From: Mycobacteriales bacterium
Lineage (GTDB): Bacteria; Actinomycetota; Actinomycetes; Mycobacteriales; CADCTP01
Direction: 5' to 3'
DNA length: 33,403 nt
NCBI GenBank assembly: GCA_035995165.1
Contig: DASYKU010000133.1
Span: 1 to 33,403, forward strand
The translations under genes were made by a program, and so were the position numbers. The notes under the pieces are model-generated. The model did not search any database, was not told the origin of the DNA, and saw only the letters and a program-made list of their open reading frames with translations. Within the stretch, counting starts at the first letter, position 1. Each line of letters begins with the position of its first letter. Below are positions 13,680 through 20,634 of this stretch, in pieces.

Positions 13680-14180
13680 ATGCCGACCGACGCCGAGATC
13701 ACGTTCGCCGATCACGCCGGCCGCCTCTACGCCCGCCGCTACGGGATGGCGCCGATGGTGGGCCGGCTGCTGGGCTACCTCGCGATCTGCGACCCCCGCG
13801 AGCAGAGCATCGCCGAGCTGGCCGAGGCGCTGCTGGCCAGCCGGAGCGCGATCGCCGGTGCGATCAGCGCGCTGGAGAACCTCGGCGTGATCCGTCGCTC
13901 GCGGGCCGCCGGTGAGCGGATGGACCGGGTCCGGATCGAGTTCCCCGGCGAGGGGTCGATGGGCTTCGACATGACCGAATACCAGGAGCAGGGCGACCTC
14001 GCCCGCGAGGGCCTGGCGATGCTGGCCGACGCGCCGCCCGAGCGGCGGGCCGTGCTCCTGGAGTGGGCGGCGTTCGCCGACTTCCTGGTCGAGCGGCTGC
14101 CGATCCTCGAGAAGGAATGGAAGAGCCACCGGGAGGCGCTGCGCGCGGCCGGCGAGCTCCCCGACCCGTCCACTCTCTGA
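13680..14180 (+). CDS. GbsR/MarR-type transcriptional regulator
   Basis: A 166 aa winged-helix regulator. The N-terminus FADHAGRLYARRYGMAPMVGRLLGYLAICDP is diagnostic of the GbsR/MarR group next to DrrA-type exporters; the HTH follows (SIAELAEALLASRSAIAGAISALENLGVIRR, about residues 40-70), then the wing (RAAGERMDRVRIE), and a helical dimerisation tail. ATG 13680 is chosen from the position of this N-terminus. The stop lies 15 bases before the ABC ATPase ATG, so it is the first gene of a regulator-exporter operon. It probably binds the inverted repeat directly upstream, giving autoregulation of the whole operon. Confidence 0.9.
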   Translation: MPTDAEITFADHAGRLYARRYGMAPMVGRLLGYLAICDPREQSIAELAEALLASRSAIAGAISALENLGVIRRSRAAGERMDRVRIEFPGEGSMGFDMTEYQEQGDLAREGLAMLADAPPERRAVLLEWAAFADFLVERLPILEKEWKSHREALRAAGELPDPSTL

Positions 14181-14195
14181 GAGCGAAGGACCGTG

Positions 14196-15155
14196 ATGAT
14201 CACCACCCGCGCCGTACGCAAGTCCTTCGGCGAGCACGTCGTCCTCGACGACGTCGACCTCACCGTCGAGGCGGGCACCATCTTCGCCCTGCTCGGCCCC
14301 AACGGGGCCGGGAAGACGACGATGGTGCGGATCCTCTCGACGTTGATCCGCGCCGACGCCGGCCAGTGCCGGGTCGGCGGGCACGACGTGGCCGCCGACC
14401 CCGACGCCGTACGGGGCCTCATCGGCGTCACCGGTCAGTTCTCCGCGGTGGACAACTTCCTCACCGGCGAGGAGAACCTGCGGCTGATGGCCGACCTGCG
14501 GCACCTCGGCCGGGAGGCCGGCCGCCGCCGGGTCGCCGAGCTCCTGGAACGCTTCGACCTCACCGGCGCGGCCCGCAAGCCGCTCTCGGCGTACTCGGGC
14601 GGCATGCGACGGCGGCTCGACCTGGCGATGACGCTCGTCGGCAGCCCGGCCGTGATCTTCCTGGACGAGCCGACCACCGGGCTCGACCCGCGCAGCCGGC
14701 GCACGATGTGGCAGATCATCCGGGAGCTGGTCGGCGACGGCGTGACGATCCTGCTCACCACGCAGTACCTGGAGGAGGCCGACCAGCTCGCGGACCGGGT
14801 GGCGGTGCTGGACCAGGGCCGCATCGTCGCCGAGGGCACGCCCGCGCAGCTCAAGCGCCGCATCCCCGGCGGGCACATCCAGCTGCGGTTCGCCGGGCCG
14901 CGGGCGCTCACGGCGGCGGCCGGCCTGATCCCGGGCGCGACGCCGGACGACGACGAGCTGACCCTGCAGATCCCGGGCGACGGCAGCGTGGCCGCGCTGC
15001 GTCGGGTGCTCGACCAGCTCGACCACGCCGGTGTCGACGTCGAGCACCTGGCGATCCACACCCCCGACCTGGACGACGTGTTCTTCGCCGTCACCGGCCA
15101 CACCGCCACCGGCGAACCGGCCGTCCGGCAGAAAGAGGAGGCCCTCCCGCGATGA
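14196..15155 (+). CDS. DrrA-type ABC exporter ATP-binding protein
   Basis: A 319 aa cytoplasmic ATPase of the daunorubicin-resistance (DrrA) family. Walker A G-P-N-G-A-G-K-T-T is at about residues 38-46, signature Y-S-G-G-M-R-R-R-L-D-L-A at about 134-145, Walker B V-I-F-L-D-E-P-T-T-G-L-D-P at about 154-166, and the switch His is replaced by Gln in LLTTQYLEEAD, as is usual for DrrA relatives. The extended C-terminal domain (about 230-319) is also family-typical. ATG 14196 is preferred over GTG 14193 for its spacing from aagga (14186-14190). It overlaps the permease start by ATGA. The pair would export an unidentified compound. Confidence 0.94.
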   Translation: MITTRAVRKSFGEHVVLDDVDLTVEAGTIFALLGPNGAGKTTMVRILSTLIRADAGQCRVGGHDVAADPDAVRGLIGVTGQFSAVDNFLTGEENLRLMADLRHLGREAGRRRVAELLERFDLTGAARKPLSAYSGGMRRRLDLAMTLVGSPAVIFLDEPTTGLDPRSRRTMWQIIRELVGDGVTILLTTQYLEEADQLADRVAVLDQGRIVAEGTPAQLKRRIPGGHIQLRFAGPRALTAAAGLIPGATPDDDELTLQIPGDGSVAALRRVLDQLDHAGVDVEHLAIHTPDLDDVFFAVTGHTATGEPAVRQKEEALPR

Positions 15156-15955
15156 CCACCTTCGCCGTCGCCGACTCGGCGACCATGCTGCGCCGCAACC
15201 TCAAGCACCAGCTGCGTTACCCGTCGCTGACGCTGATGCTGGCCGGCTTCCCGATCGTGTTCCTGCTGCTGTTCGTCTACGTCTTCGGCGGCCAGCTCGG
15301 CTCCGGCCTCGGCGGGACGGTGGCTCCGCAGGGCGACCGCGGCGCCTACCTGACCTACCTCGTGCCCGGCATCCTGATCGTGACCGTGGCCTCCGCGGCC
15401 CTCGGCACCGCGATCTCGGTCGCGAGCGACATGACCGGCGGCATCATCGACCGGTTCCGGACGATGGCGATCACCCGCGCGGCCGTGCTCACCGGCCACG
15501 TGGTCGGAAGCGTGCTCCAGACGCTCGCCGTCCTGGTGCTCGTGACCGCGGTCGCCCTGGCCCTCGGGTTCCGCTCCGGCGCGAGCGCCCTGGACTGGCT
15601 CGCGGCCGCCGCGATCCTGCTGCTGTTCGCGTTCGCGCTGATCTGGCTGTCCGCCGCCCTCGGCCTCGCCGCCAGGAGCGTCGAGACCGCGAGCAACACC
15701 CCGATGTTCCTGACCCTGCTGCCGTTCCTGTCCAGCGGGTTCGTCCCCACCGGCACGATGCCGGCCGGGCTGCGGCAGTTCGCCGAGTACCAGCCGTTCA
15801 CGCCGGTCACCCAGACCGTCCGGGCGCTGCTCAGCGGCGGTCCCGTCGGGAGCAACGCCGTCGCGGCCGTCGCCTGGAGCGTCGGCATCGCGTTCGCGAG
15901 CTACCTCTGGGCGCTGCGGCTCTACGACCGCCGCCGGGCCGCCGACCCGGCCTGA
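15152..15955 (+). CDS. DrrB-type ABC-2 exporter permease
   Basis: A 267 aa ABC-2 permease. The N-terminal MLRRNLKHQLRYPSLTLMLAGFPIVFLLLFVYVFGG is the usual entry helix and first membrane segment; six hydrophobic segments can be counted. The family C-terminus FLSSGFVPTGTMPAGLRQFAEYQPFTPVTQTVRALL is present. It is translationally coupled to the ATPase by ATGA overlap. Together the two make the half-transporter dimer in the membrane, under the GbsR-type regulator two genes upstream. Confidence 0.94.
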   Translation: MTTFAVADSATMLRRNLKHQLRYPSLTLMLAGFPIVFLLLFVYVFGGQLGSGLGGTVAPQGDRGAYLTYLVPGILIVTVASAALGTAISVASDMTGGIIDRFRTMAITRAAVLTGHVVGSVLQTLAVLVLVTAVALALGFRSGASALDWLAAAAILLLFAFALIWLSAALGLAARSVETASNTPMFLTLLPFLSSGFVPTGTMPAGLRQFAEYQPFTPVTQTVRALLSGGPVGSNAVAAVAWSVGIAFASYLWALRLYDRRRAADPA

Positions 15956-16019
15956 CCCCGCGCGGGGCGCTCGCCGAGTGGCAGGCGGGCTGCCTGAGCC
16001 CGGCCGGGTAACCGGCGGA

Positions 16020-16052
16020 CCGGCGGACCGTCCACTATGGATGGTCCGCCGG
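16020..16052. terminator. Long hairpin between the ABC operon and the hydrolase gene
   Basis: ccggcggacc (16020-16029) pairs with ggtccgccgg (16043-16052), and inside it tcca pairs with tgga around a cta loop, giving a nearly continuous 15-step stem with one G-T step. It lies 65 bases after the permease stop. A shorter hairpin (caggc-gggct-gcctg, about 15982-15996) precedes it. It is probably the operon terminator; an operator for the hydrolase gene (start 16095) is the alternative. Confidence 0.55.
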
Positions 16053-16094
16053 CCCGTGTCGTCGCGGCCGGTGCCGAACGGCATACTCGGGCAC

Positions 16095-16781
16095 GTGACC
16101 AGCGTCCGAGTGTCCGTCGACGGCGGGGAGATGCCCGCCGACCTCCACCTGCCCGCCGGCGATCGTGGCCCCGGGATCGTGCTGTTCCAGGAGATCTTCG
16201 GCGTCACCGACTACGTCGACGCGCGGGCGCGGGACCTGGCCGCGCTCGGCTACGTCGTGCTCGTGCCGCACGTCTACTGGCGGCAGGGCGATCCGGTGCT
16301 CTCCGGCGAGGACGCGCTGCCGCGCGCGATGGACGCCCTGGGCAAGGTGGACTGGGACACCGCCGTGGCCGACGGGGTCGCGGCGGTCGCCGACCTGCGC
16401 GGGCGCGCCGCCGGCCCGACGGGGGTGTTCGGGTTCTGCTTCGGCGGCGGGCTGGCGTTCGCGGTCGCCGCCGCGGACGACCCGGACTTCCTGGTCAGCT
16501 ACTACGGTTCCGCGCTGCCGAACCTGCTCGACGCGGCCGGCCAGGTCCGGGCACCGAGCCTGCACCACTTCGGCCTCGACGACGCGTACCTCCCGGCCGG
16601 GACCGTGGGCCGGATCGAGGAGGCGGTGACCGCCGGACCGGTGCCGGCGACGGTGCTCACGTACGACGGCGCCGGGCACGCGTTCGACAACCCGATGCCG
16701 GCCTTCCACCACCCGCACGCCGCCCGGCAGGCCTGGGACAACACGATCGAGTGGCTGGCCCGGACGGCCCCGACCGGCTAG
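16095..16781 (+). CDS. Dienelactone hydrolase family protein
   Basis: A 228 aa alpha/beta hydrolase. The catalytic triad of this family is visible: Cys in G-F-C-F-G-G-G (about residue 118), Asp in G-L-D-D-A-Y-L-P (about 164), His in G-A-G-H-A-F-D-N-P (about 195); the Glu that tunes the Cys is in F-Q-E-I-F-G. Members hydrolyse dienelactone or other esters/lactones; the native substrate is not known and no aromatic-degradation genes are nearby. The GTG at 16095 is chosen because the catactc segment at 16082-16088 can serve as a -10 for a leaderless mRNA; in-frame upstream starts run through the hairpin. It converges on the MarR gene with a 4-base stop overlap (ctag). Confidence 0.9.
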   Translation: MTSVRVSVDGGEMPADLHLPAGDRGPGIVLFQEIFGVTDYVDARARDLAALGYVVLVPHVYWRQGDPVLSGEDALPRAMDALGKVDWDTAVADGVAAVADLRGRAAGPTGVFGFCFGGGLAFAVAAADDPDFLVSYYGSALPNLLDAAGQVRAPSLHHFGLDDAYLPAGTVGRIEEAVTAGPVPATVLTYDGAGHAFDNPMPAFHHPHAARQAWDNTIEWLARTAPTG

Positions 16782-17233
16782 GCCGACCCGGCCGGCTGTG
16801 CGCCGGTGGCGGCGATCACGCGCGTCAGCGTCCGGTGCAGGTCGAGCAGCTCGCCGACGTCCATGCCCAGCCGCTCCACGATCGCCGGCGGGACCTTCTC
16901 GGCCTGGCTCCGCAGCCGCCGTCCGCGCTCGGTGAGCTCGACGGTGAGCATCCGCTCGTCGCTGGGACTGCGGCGACGGGTGCAGTAGCCGAGCGCCTCC
17001 AGCCTCTTGAGCAGCGGGGACAGCGTGGCCGAGTCGAGCCGGAGCGACCCGCTGAGGTCCTTGACCGAGCGCGGCGACCGCTCCCACAGCGCGAGCATCA
17101 CCAGGTACTGCGGGTGCGTCAGCTGCAGCGGCTCCAGCAGCGGCCGGTAGAGCGCGATCACCGAGCGGGAGGCGACCGCCAGCGCGAAACAGACCTGCCG
17201 GTCCAGCGCCAGCACGTCCTCGGCCTGATCCAT
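16778..17233 (-). CDS. MarR family regulator, OhrR-like
   Basis: A 151 aa winged-helix regulator. The N-terminal L-A-L-D-R-Q-V-C-F-A-L-A-V-A-S-R...Y-R-P-L-L-E-P-L-Q-L-T-H-P-Q-Y-L-V-M-L-A-L-W-E block is that of OhrR, with the peroxide-sensing Cys at about residue 15. A second Cys (G-Y-C-T) is in the HTH region, not at the usual 2-Cys position. ATG 17233 has ggggag upstream. No ohr peroxidase gene is next to it, which is unusual; it is flanked by a dienelactone hydrolase (convergent) and a DUF5313 gene (divergent). It probably senses organic hydroperoxides or another oxidant (inference). Confidence 0.88.
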   Translation of the reverse strand: MDQAEDVLALDRQVCFALAVASRSVIALYRPLLEPLQLTHPQYLVMLALWERSPRSVKDLSGSLRLDSATLSPLLKRLEALGYCTRRRSPSDERMLTVELTERGRRLRSQAEKVPPAIVERLGMDVGELLDLHRTLTRVIAATGAQPAGSA

Positions 17234-17268
17234 CCGCTCCCCCATCATCGCGTTGCGCGTACTCAGTA

Positions 17269-17291
17269 AGTGTACTATTAGTTCGTACACT
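17269..17291. promoter_or_regulatory. Inverted repeat in the MarR/DUF5313 divergent region
   Basis: agtgtac (17269-17275), 9 bases, gtacact (17285-17291), in a very A/T-rich patch. A nested ttagt-tcgtac-actaa repeat (17278-17293) overlaps it. It is placed between the divergent starts (17233 and 17312), where an OhrR/MarR dimer could control both genes. Confidence 0.6.
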
Positions 17292-17311
17292 AATTGATCG
17301 GGTGAGGGGTC

Positions 17312-17764
17312 ATGGTGACTGCGGTGGAGCAGGAGTCGGATGCGCCGGTGCGCCGGCCGGACCCGGTGCACTGGGTCTGGTACGCGGTGGGCGGGCGGCT
17401 GCCCGGCCGGTACCGCGCCTGGATCTTGCGCGACGCCACCGGACCGCGCTGGATGTTGCGGCACGGCGTCCGGGCCCTGGTGCAGCTCGCGGTGCCCATC
17501 GCGCTCGTGATGACCCTGCTGCCCGGGCTGCTGTCGATCCGGGTGTTCGCGTCGGTCTGCGGGATGCTGATCGGGGTGTTCTTCGCGCTGGCGTACTCGA
17601 CCGAGAGCGTCGAGCACCGGGTGCGGCGCGCCGGGTTCCGCCCCGGGCTGGCCGAGGCCATCCGCCAGCGCGCCGCCCAGGAACGCGAGGCCGTGGCCTC
17701 CGTCCGCCGCCACGAGGCCAACGCCCGCCGCGCCGCCCGCCGCGGCTGGACTCCCCCGGACTAG
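17312..17764 (+). CDS. DUF5313 family membrane protein
   Basis: A 150 aa protein. The N-terminal P-D-P-V-H-W-V-W-Y-A-V-G-G-R-L-P-G-R-Y-R-A-W-I-L-R-D-A-T-G motif is the DUF5313 hallmark. Two membrane helices follow (about residues 54-75 and 78-97), then Y-S-T-E-S-V-E-H-R and a basic, Arg/Ala/Glu-rich helical tail. Known mainly from mycobacteria and other actinobacteria; function is unknown. Divergence from an OhrR-like regulator with an operator in between suggests redox-linked expression. Confidence 0.85.
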   Translation: MVTAVEQESDAPVRRPDPVHWVWYAVGGRLPGRYRAWILRDATGPRWMLRHGVRALVQLAVPIALVMTLLPGLLSIRVFASVCGMLIGVFFALAYSTESVEHRVRRAGFRPGLAEAIRQRAAQEREAVASVRRHEANARRAARRGWTPPD

Positions 17765-17823
17765 CCGGAGTCCGGCCGGCCGGTCGGCGTGTAGCTCTCC
17801 GGCCGGCGGGGAGGTAGCGGATC

Positions 17824-18078
17824 ATGAGGATCGCGGTCATCGGTGCGTCCGGGAACGTCGGGGCGAGAACCGTGAAGGCGCTGCGCGCGGCCGGGCGCAG
17901 GACTTCCTCGACATGGCGCGGCGGATCCTGGAGGTCCGCGGGACGCCGGTTCAGCTCCGGCCGAGCTGGCGGGACGGCCTGTTCCCGATCGGGATGGCGG
18001 GCGGCGTCCTGCTCCCGGCCCGGACGCCCGCCTCGCGGGACCACCTTCGACGACCGGCTGGCCGACGGCGCCCGCTGA
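17824..18078 (+). pseudogene. NAD(P)H-binding (NmrA/atypical SDR-like) protein, internally deleted
   Basis: ATG 17824, with gggaggtag upstream, encodes M-R-I-A-V-I-G-A-S-G-N-V-G-A-R-T-V-K-A-L-R-A-A-G-R, the first beta-alpha unit of an atypical SDR. From about 17900 the frame changes and the C-terminal part appears at once (Q-D-F-L-D-M-A-R-R-I-L-E-V-R-G-T-P-V...F-P-I-G-M-A-G-G-V-L-L-P). Near 18040 it shifts again to T-F-D-D-R-L-A-D-G-A-R and a stop. Some 120 or more central residues of a roughly 200 aa family are missing. Not functional as an oxidoreductase. Confidence 0.75.
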
Positions 18079-18142
18079 GGTGTCGATTCGAGGGCAGGTC
18101 GTTCGTAGCCAGGGTGAGGGACCGGCCGGTCCCGGAAGGGAC

Positions 18143-18676
18143 ATGACACCGATGGAAGCCAAGAACCTCGCCGACCTGTACGACCTGCCCCTGATCGACT
18201 GGCAGCGGATCGAGGCCCGGCTGACCGGCCCGGAGGCCCTGGCCGGCGCGGGCAGTTCGGACAACCGGAGCTGGCTGGCCACGACCAACGCCGATGGCAG
18301 CCCCCACCTGACCGGCCTCGGCCCGCTGTACGCCGCCGGCCTCTTCTACTTCAGCACCGGCGGGACGACCCGCAAGGGCCGGAACCTGGCCCGGGACCCC
18401 CGATGCACCCTGGGCATCTCCACCGAGGACTTCGACCTCGCGGCGGACGGCGACGCCGTCCCGGTCGAGGATCCCGACGTGGTCGCGGAGGTGGCCGGGC
18501 GCTGGGCCGACCAGGGCTGGCCGGCCCGTCCCGACTCCGCCGGCACCGCGATCACGGCCGAGTACAGCGCACCGTCCGCGGGGCCGCCGCCCTGGCGCGT
18601 CTACTGCCTCACCCCGCGGCAGGTCACGGTCGTGCTCTCCTCCCATCCCGGCGGCGCGACCCGCTGGACGTACTGA
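18143..18676 (+). CDS. Pyridoxamine 5'-phosphate oxidase-fold protein
   Basis: A 177 aa split-barrel flavoprotein-like protein. Typical segments are S-W-L-A-T-T-N-A-D-G-S-P-H-L-T-G-L-G-P-L-Y (first strands), L-F-Y-F-S-T-G-G-T-T-R-K-G-R-N-L-A-R-D-P-R-C-T-L (the R-K-x-R-N-L phosphate-contact region) and a C-terminal R-V-Y-C-L-T-P-R...T-R-W-T-Y. Relatives bind FMN, F420 or haem; the cofactor cannot be chosen here. ATG 18143 has ggaag close upstream; ATG 18152 is the alternative. It follows the NAD(P)-binding pseudogene by 65 bases. Confidence 0.88.
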   Translation: MTPMEAKNLADLYDLPLIDWQRIEARLTGPEALAGAGSSDNRSWLATTNADGSPHLTGLGPLYAAGLFYFSTGGTTRKGRNLARDPRCTLGISTEDFDLAADGDAVPVEDPDVVAEVAGRWADQGWPARPDSAGTAITAEYSAPSAGPPPWRVYCLTPRQVTVVLSSHPGGATRWTY

Positions 18677-18763
18677 CCGACGCCGGCCCGCAATCGCACC
18701 GTCTGCTCGAACCTCTGGGAGTCTGATCCACCGTGCACGAGGCGACCTGAGGAGGAGCGACAC

Positions 18764-19516
18764 ATGGCAGCGACGTTCAGTGGGTCCGACGACCTGCAGG
18801 GTGCGGAGTTCGTGAACGCGGACCTGCGTGGTGCCCGGTTCCACGGGGCCGACCTCACCGGCGTCGTCATGCGCGGTGTCGACGTGTTGGGAGCGGAGAT
18901 CGACTCGCCCTGGCTCTTCGACGGCGACAGCGTCCTCGTCAACGGCATCGACGTGGTCCCCTTCGTCGACGCCGAGCTCAACCGCCGCTTCCCCGGCCGC
19001 GCCGAGCGGCGGGCGGGCGACCCGGACGGGCTGCGTGCGGCCTGGTCCGTGCTCCAGCGCAGCTGGCAGGCCACGCTCGATCGCGTCGCCGCGATGCCGG
19101 CCGGCACGGTCGAGGTGTCGGTGGCCGGCGAATGGACGTTCACGCAGACGCTGCGGCACCTGGTCATGGCCACCGACACCTGGCTGGGCCGCGCGGTCCT
19201 CCGGCTCGACCGGCCGTACCACCCGCTCGGCCTGGCGAACGCCGGCGCCGAGAAGGAGGGCCTGGACATGTCGATCTTCACGACGGGCACGCCGTCGTAC
19301 GCCGAGGTGCTCCAGGCCCGGGCGGATCGCGTCGCGATGGTGGGCGACTTCCTCGCCACGGTCACACCGGACCTGCTGACCGGGACGCGCACGAACCCGT
19401 GGGCCCCCGGCCGATCGGAGACCGTCCTCTCCTGCCTGCACACCATCCTCGAGGAGGAGTGGGAGCACCTCCGCTACGCCGTACGCGACCTCGACACCAT
19501 CGAGGCGGGCGCCTGA
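18764..19516 (+). CDS. Pentapeptide-repeat/DinB fusion protein
   Basis: A 250 aa protein. Residues 10-45 form about five pentapeptide units (D-L-Q-G-A, E-F-V-N-A, D-L-R-G-A, R-F-H-G-A, D-L-T-G-V), enough for one or two coils of a beta-helix. A linker with D-S-P-W-L follows, then a DinB-like four-helix bundle (about 85-245) with His in LRHLVMATDTW and in LHTILEEEWEHLRYAVRDL, possible metal ligands as in DinB/YfiT proteins. The start has gaggagg. Similar fusions occur in actinobacteria. DinB-fold members include thiol transferases and metal-dependent enzymes; the function here is unknown. Confidence 0.87.
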   Translation: MAATFSGSDDLQGAEFVNADLRGARFHGADLTGVVMRGVDVLGAEIDSPWLFDGDSVLVNGIDVVPFVDAELNRRFPGRAERRAGDPDGLRAAWSVLQRSWQATLDRVAAMPAGTVEVSVAGEWTFTQTLRHLVMATDTWLGRAVLRLDRPYHPLGLANAGAEKEGLDMSIFTTGTPSYAEVLQARADRVAMVGDFLATVTPDLLTGTRTNPWAPGRSETVLSCLHTILEEEWEHLRYAVRDLDTIEAGA

Positions 19517-19528
19517 GCCGGCGCGGGG

Positions 19529-20542
19529 TCAGACCGGGTCGTCGGTGGGCGGCTTCTCGGCCGCCTCCAGAACCCGGCGGGCGGCGGCGAGCTTGCGGAG
19601 CGCGGTTCGCTGGGCCGTGCGGGCCGCCGCGAGATCCTGCTCGGCGGTGACCCGGTCGCGGCGCAGCTGCATGCGTTGCTGTTCGAGCAGTTCCTGCCGG
19701 TCGTCGACGACCTGCATGGCGGCCTCGGCCTCGGCGAGGTCGTGCTCGCTCTGCCAGTGGGCCGAGGCGGCCTCGGCCAGGTCGGCCTCAGCCTGACGCA
19801 AGCCGTCCACCCGATCCCCCGGCCAGGCCCACGCCGCCGCCGGCGCCAATCTCGCGCCCCCGCCGGGTCCGGCGCCCCCGTCCGGGTCGGGTTGCGGGGA
19901 GGGGTCGGCGGGAGCGGATCGGTCGCGGCGGCGGGCGAGTTCGTCTTCGACCGGCCACACGACCCAGCCGGCCGGCTCGTCCTCCGCGGGCACGGGCATG
20001 GCTCCGCCGGCCGACTCCACCTGCGGAAGCGGACCGAACCCGGCATGCGCCATCGGCCGGGCCAGGTGCCCGGACATGACCGCGGCCGCGGCCCCCAGGT
20101 CGACCAGCCCGGCCTGCAGGGTCCCGGCCACCTCCGCGAGCGCCGCCTCGGTCGCGTGCACACCGGCCTCGGCGGCATGCCGTCGGGCCCAGTCCAGGAG
20201 CTCGCCGACCAGCTCCTCGCGCTGGCCGGGCAGGCGCCGCAGCAGTTCGGCGTCGAGCCCCGTCTGCGCCCGCCGCAGCTCCCGGCCCAGCGCGAACAGC
20301 TCCTGCATCCGGGCCCGCTGATGACGGCTCAGCGCGTTGACCAGCCAGGCGCTCAGCGTCGGCCGGCGCAGGACCTGCAGCTCTCGGGCCAGCTCGCGCT
20401 GCCCGGCGGCACGGGCCTGCCGGACGAGCTGGTCGCGGGCGGCGACGAACCGAGCCGGCGGCACGAGGTAGAGCTCCGCGGCGATCTCGTCGGTCTCCGA
20501 CAAACGCATCCGGACCATGATGCCCGGACCGCGGAACTTCAT
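19529..20542 (-). CDS. Actinobacterial coiled-coil protein of unknown function
   Basis: A 337 aa protein. The N-terminal L-Y-L-V-P-P-A-R-F-V-A-A-R-D-Q-L-V-R-Q-A-R-A-A-G-Q...L-R-R-P-T-L-S-A-W-L-V-N-A-L-S-R is a recurrent, uncharacterised actinobacterial domain (about residues 20-70). A helical middle, a Pro/Asp/Gly-rich linker (about 195-225) and a long C-terminal coiled coil (about 230-325, A-E-A-A-M-Q-V-V-D-D-R-Q-E-L...) follow. ATG 20542 is chosen; 20518 is possible. It diverges from ku, 92 bases between starts, so a role in DNA repair or shared control is conceivable but unsupported beyond position. Confidence 0.75.
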   Translation of the reverse strand: MKFRGPGIMVRMRLSETDEIAAELYLVPPARFVAARDQLVRQARAAGQRELARELQVLRRPTLSAWLVNALSRHQRARMQELFALGRELRRAQTGLDAELLRRLPGQREELVGELLDWARRHAAEAGVHATEAALAEVAGTLQAGLVDLGAAAAVMSGHLARPMAHAGFGPLPQVESAGGAMPVPAEDEPAGWVVWPVEDELARRRDRSAPADPSPQPDPDGGAGPGGGARLAPAAAWAWPGDRVDGLRQAEADLAEAASAHWQSEHDLAEAEAAMQVVDDRQELLEQQRMQLRRDRVTAEQDLAAARTAQRTALRKLAAARRVLEAAEKPPTDDPV

Positions 20543-20634
20543 GACGCCCACCCGCGGCGAACGGTGGTGGCCTTGGCCCGATCCGGGGCAGACTGGACAC
20601 AGAAGATGAAGGTCGGACTCCCCCGGGGGGCGCG

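Noticed and set aside
15960-16030. A tRNA-like stretch (gccgagtggcaggcgggctgcc) after the ABC permease
   Set aside because: The D-arm-like text is not followed by a T-loop ggttcgaatcc or a proper acceptor stem; hairpins explain it better.
17281-17305. GTTC-N15-GGGTGA as a sixth SigB-like promoter before the DUF5313 gene
   Set aside because: Both boxes deviate from the consensus and the start point would fall on the ATG; the site is better explained as a MarR operator.
18046-18676. A longer N-terminus for the PNPOx-like protein
   Set aside because: The upstream in-frame codons overlap the end of the neighbouring pseudogene and have no ribosome site.
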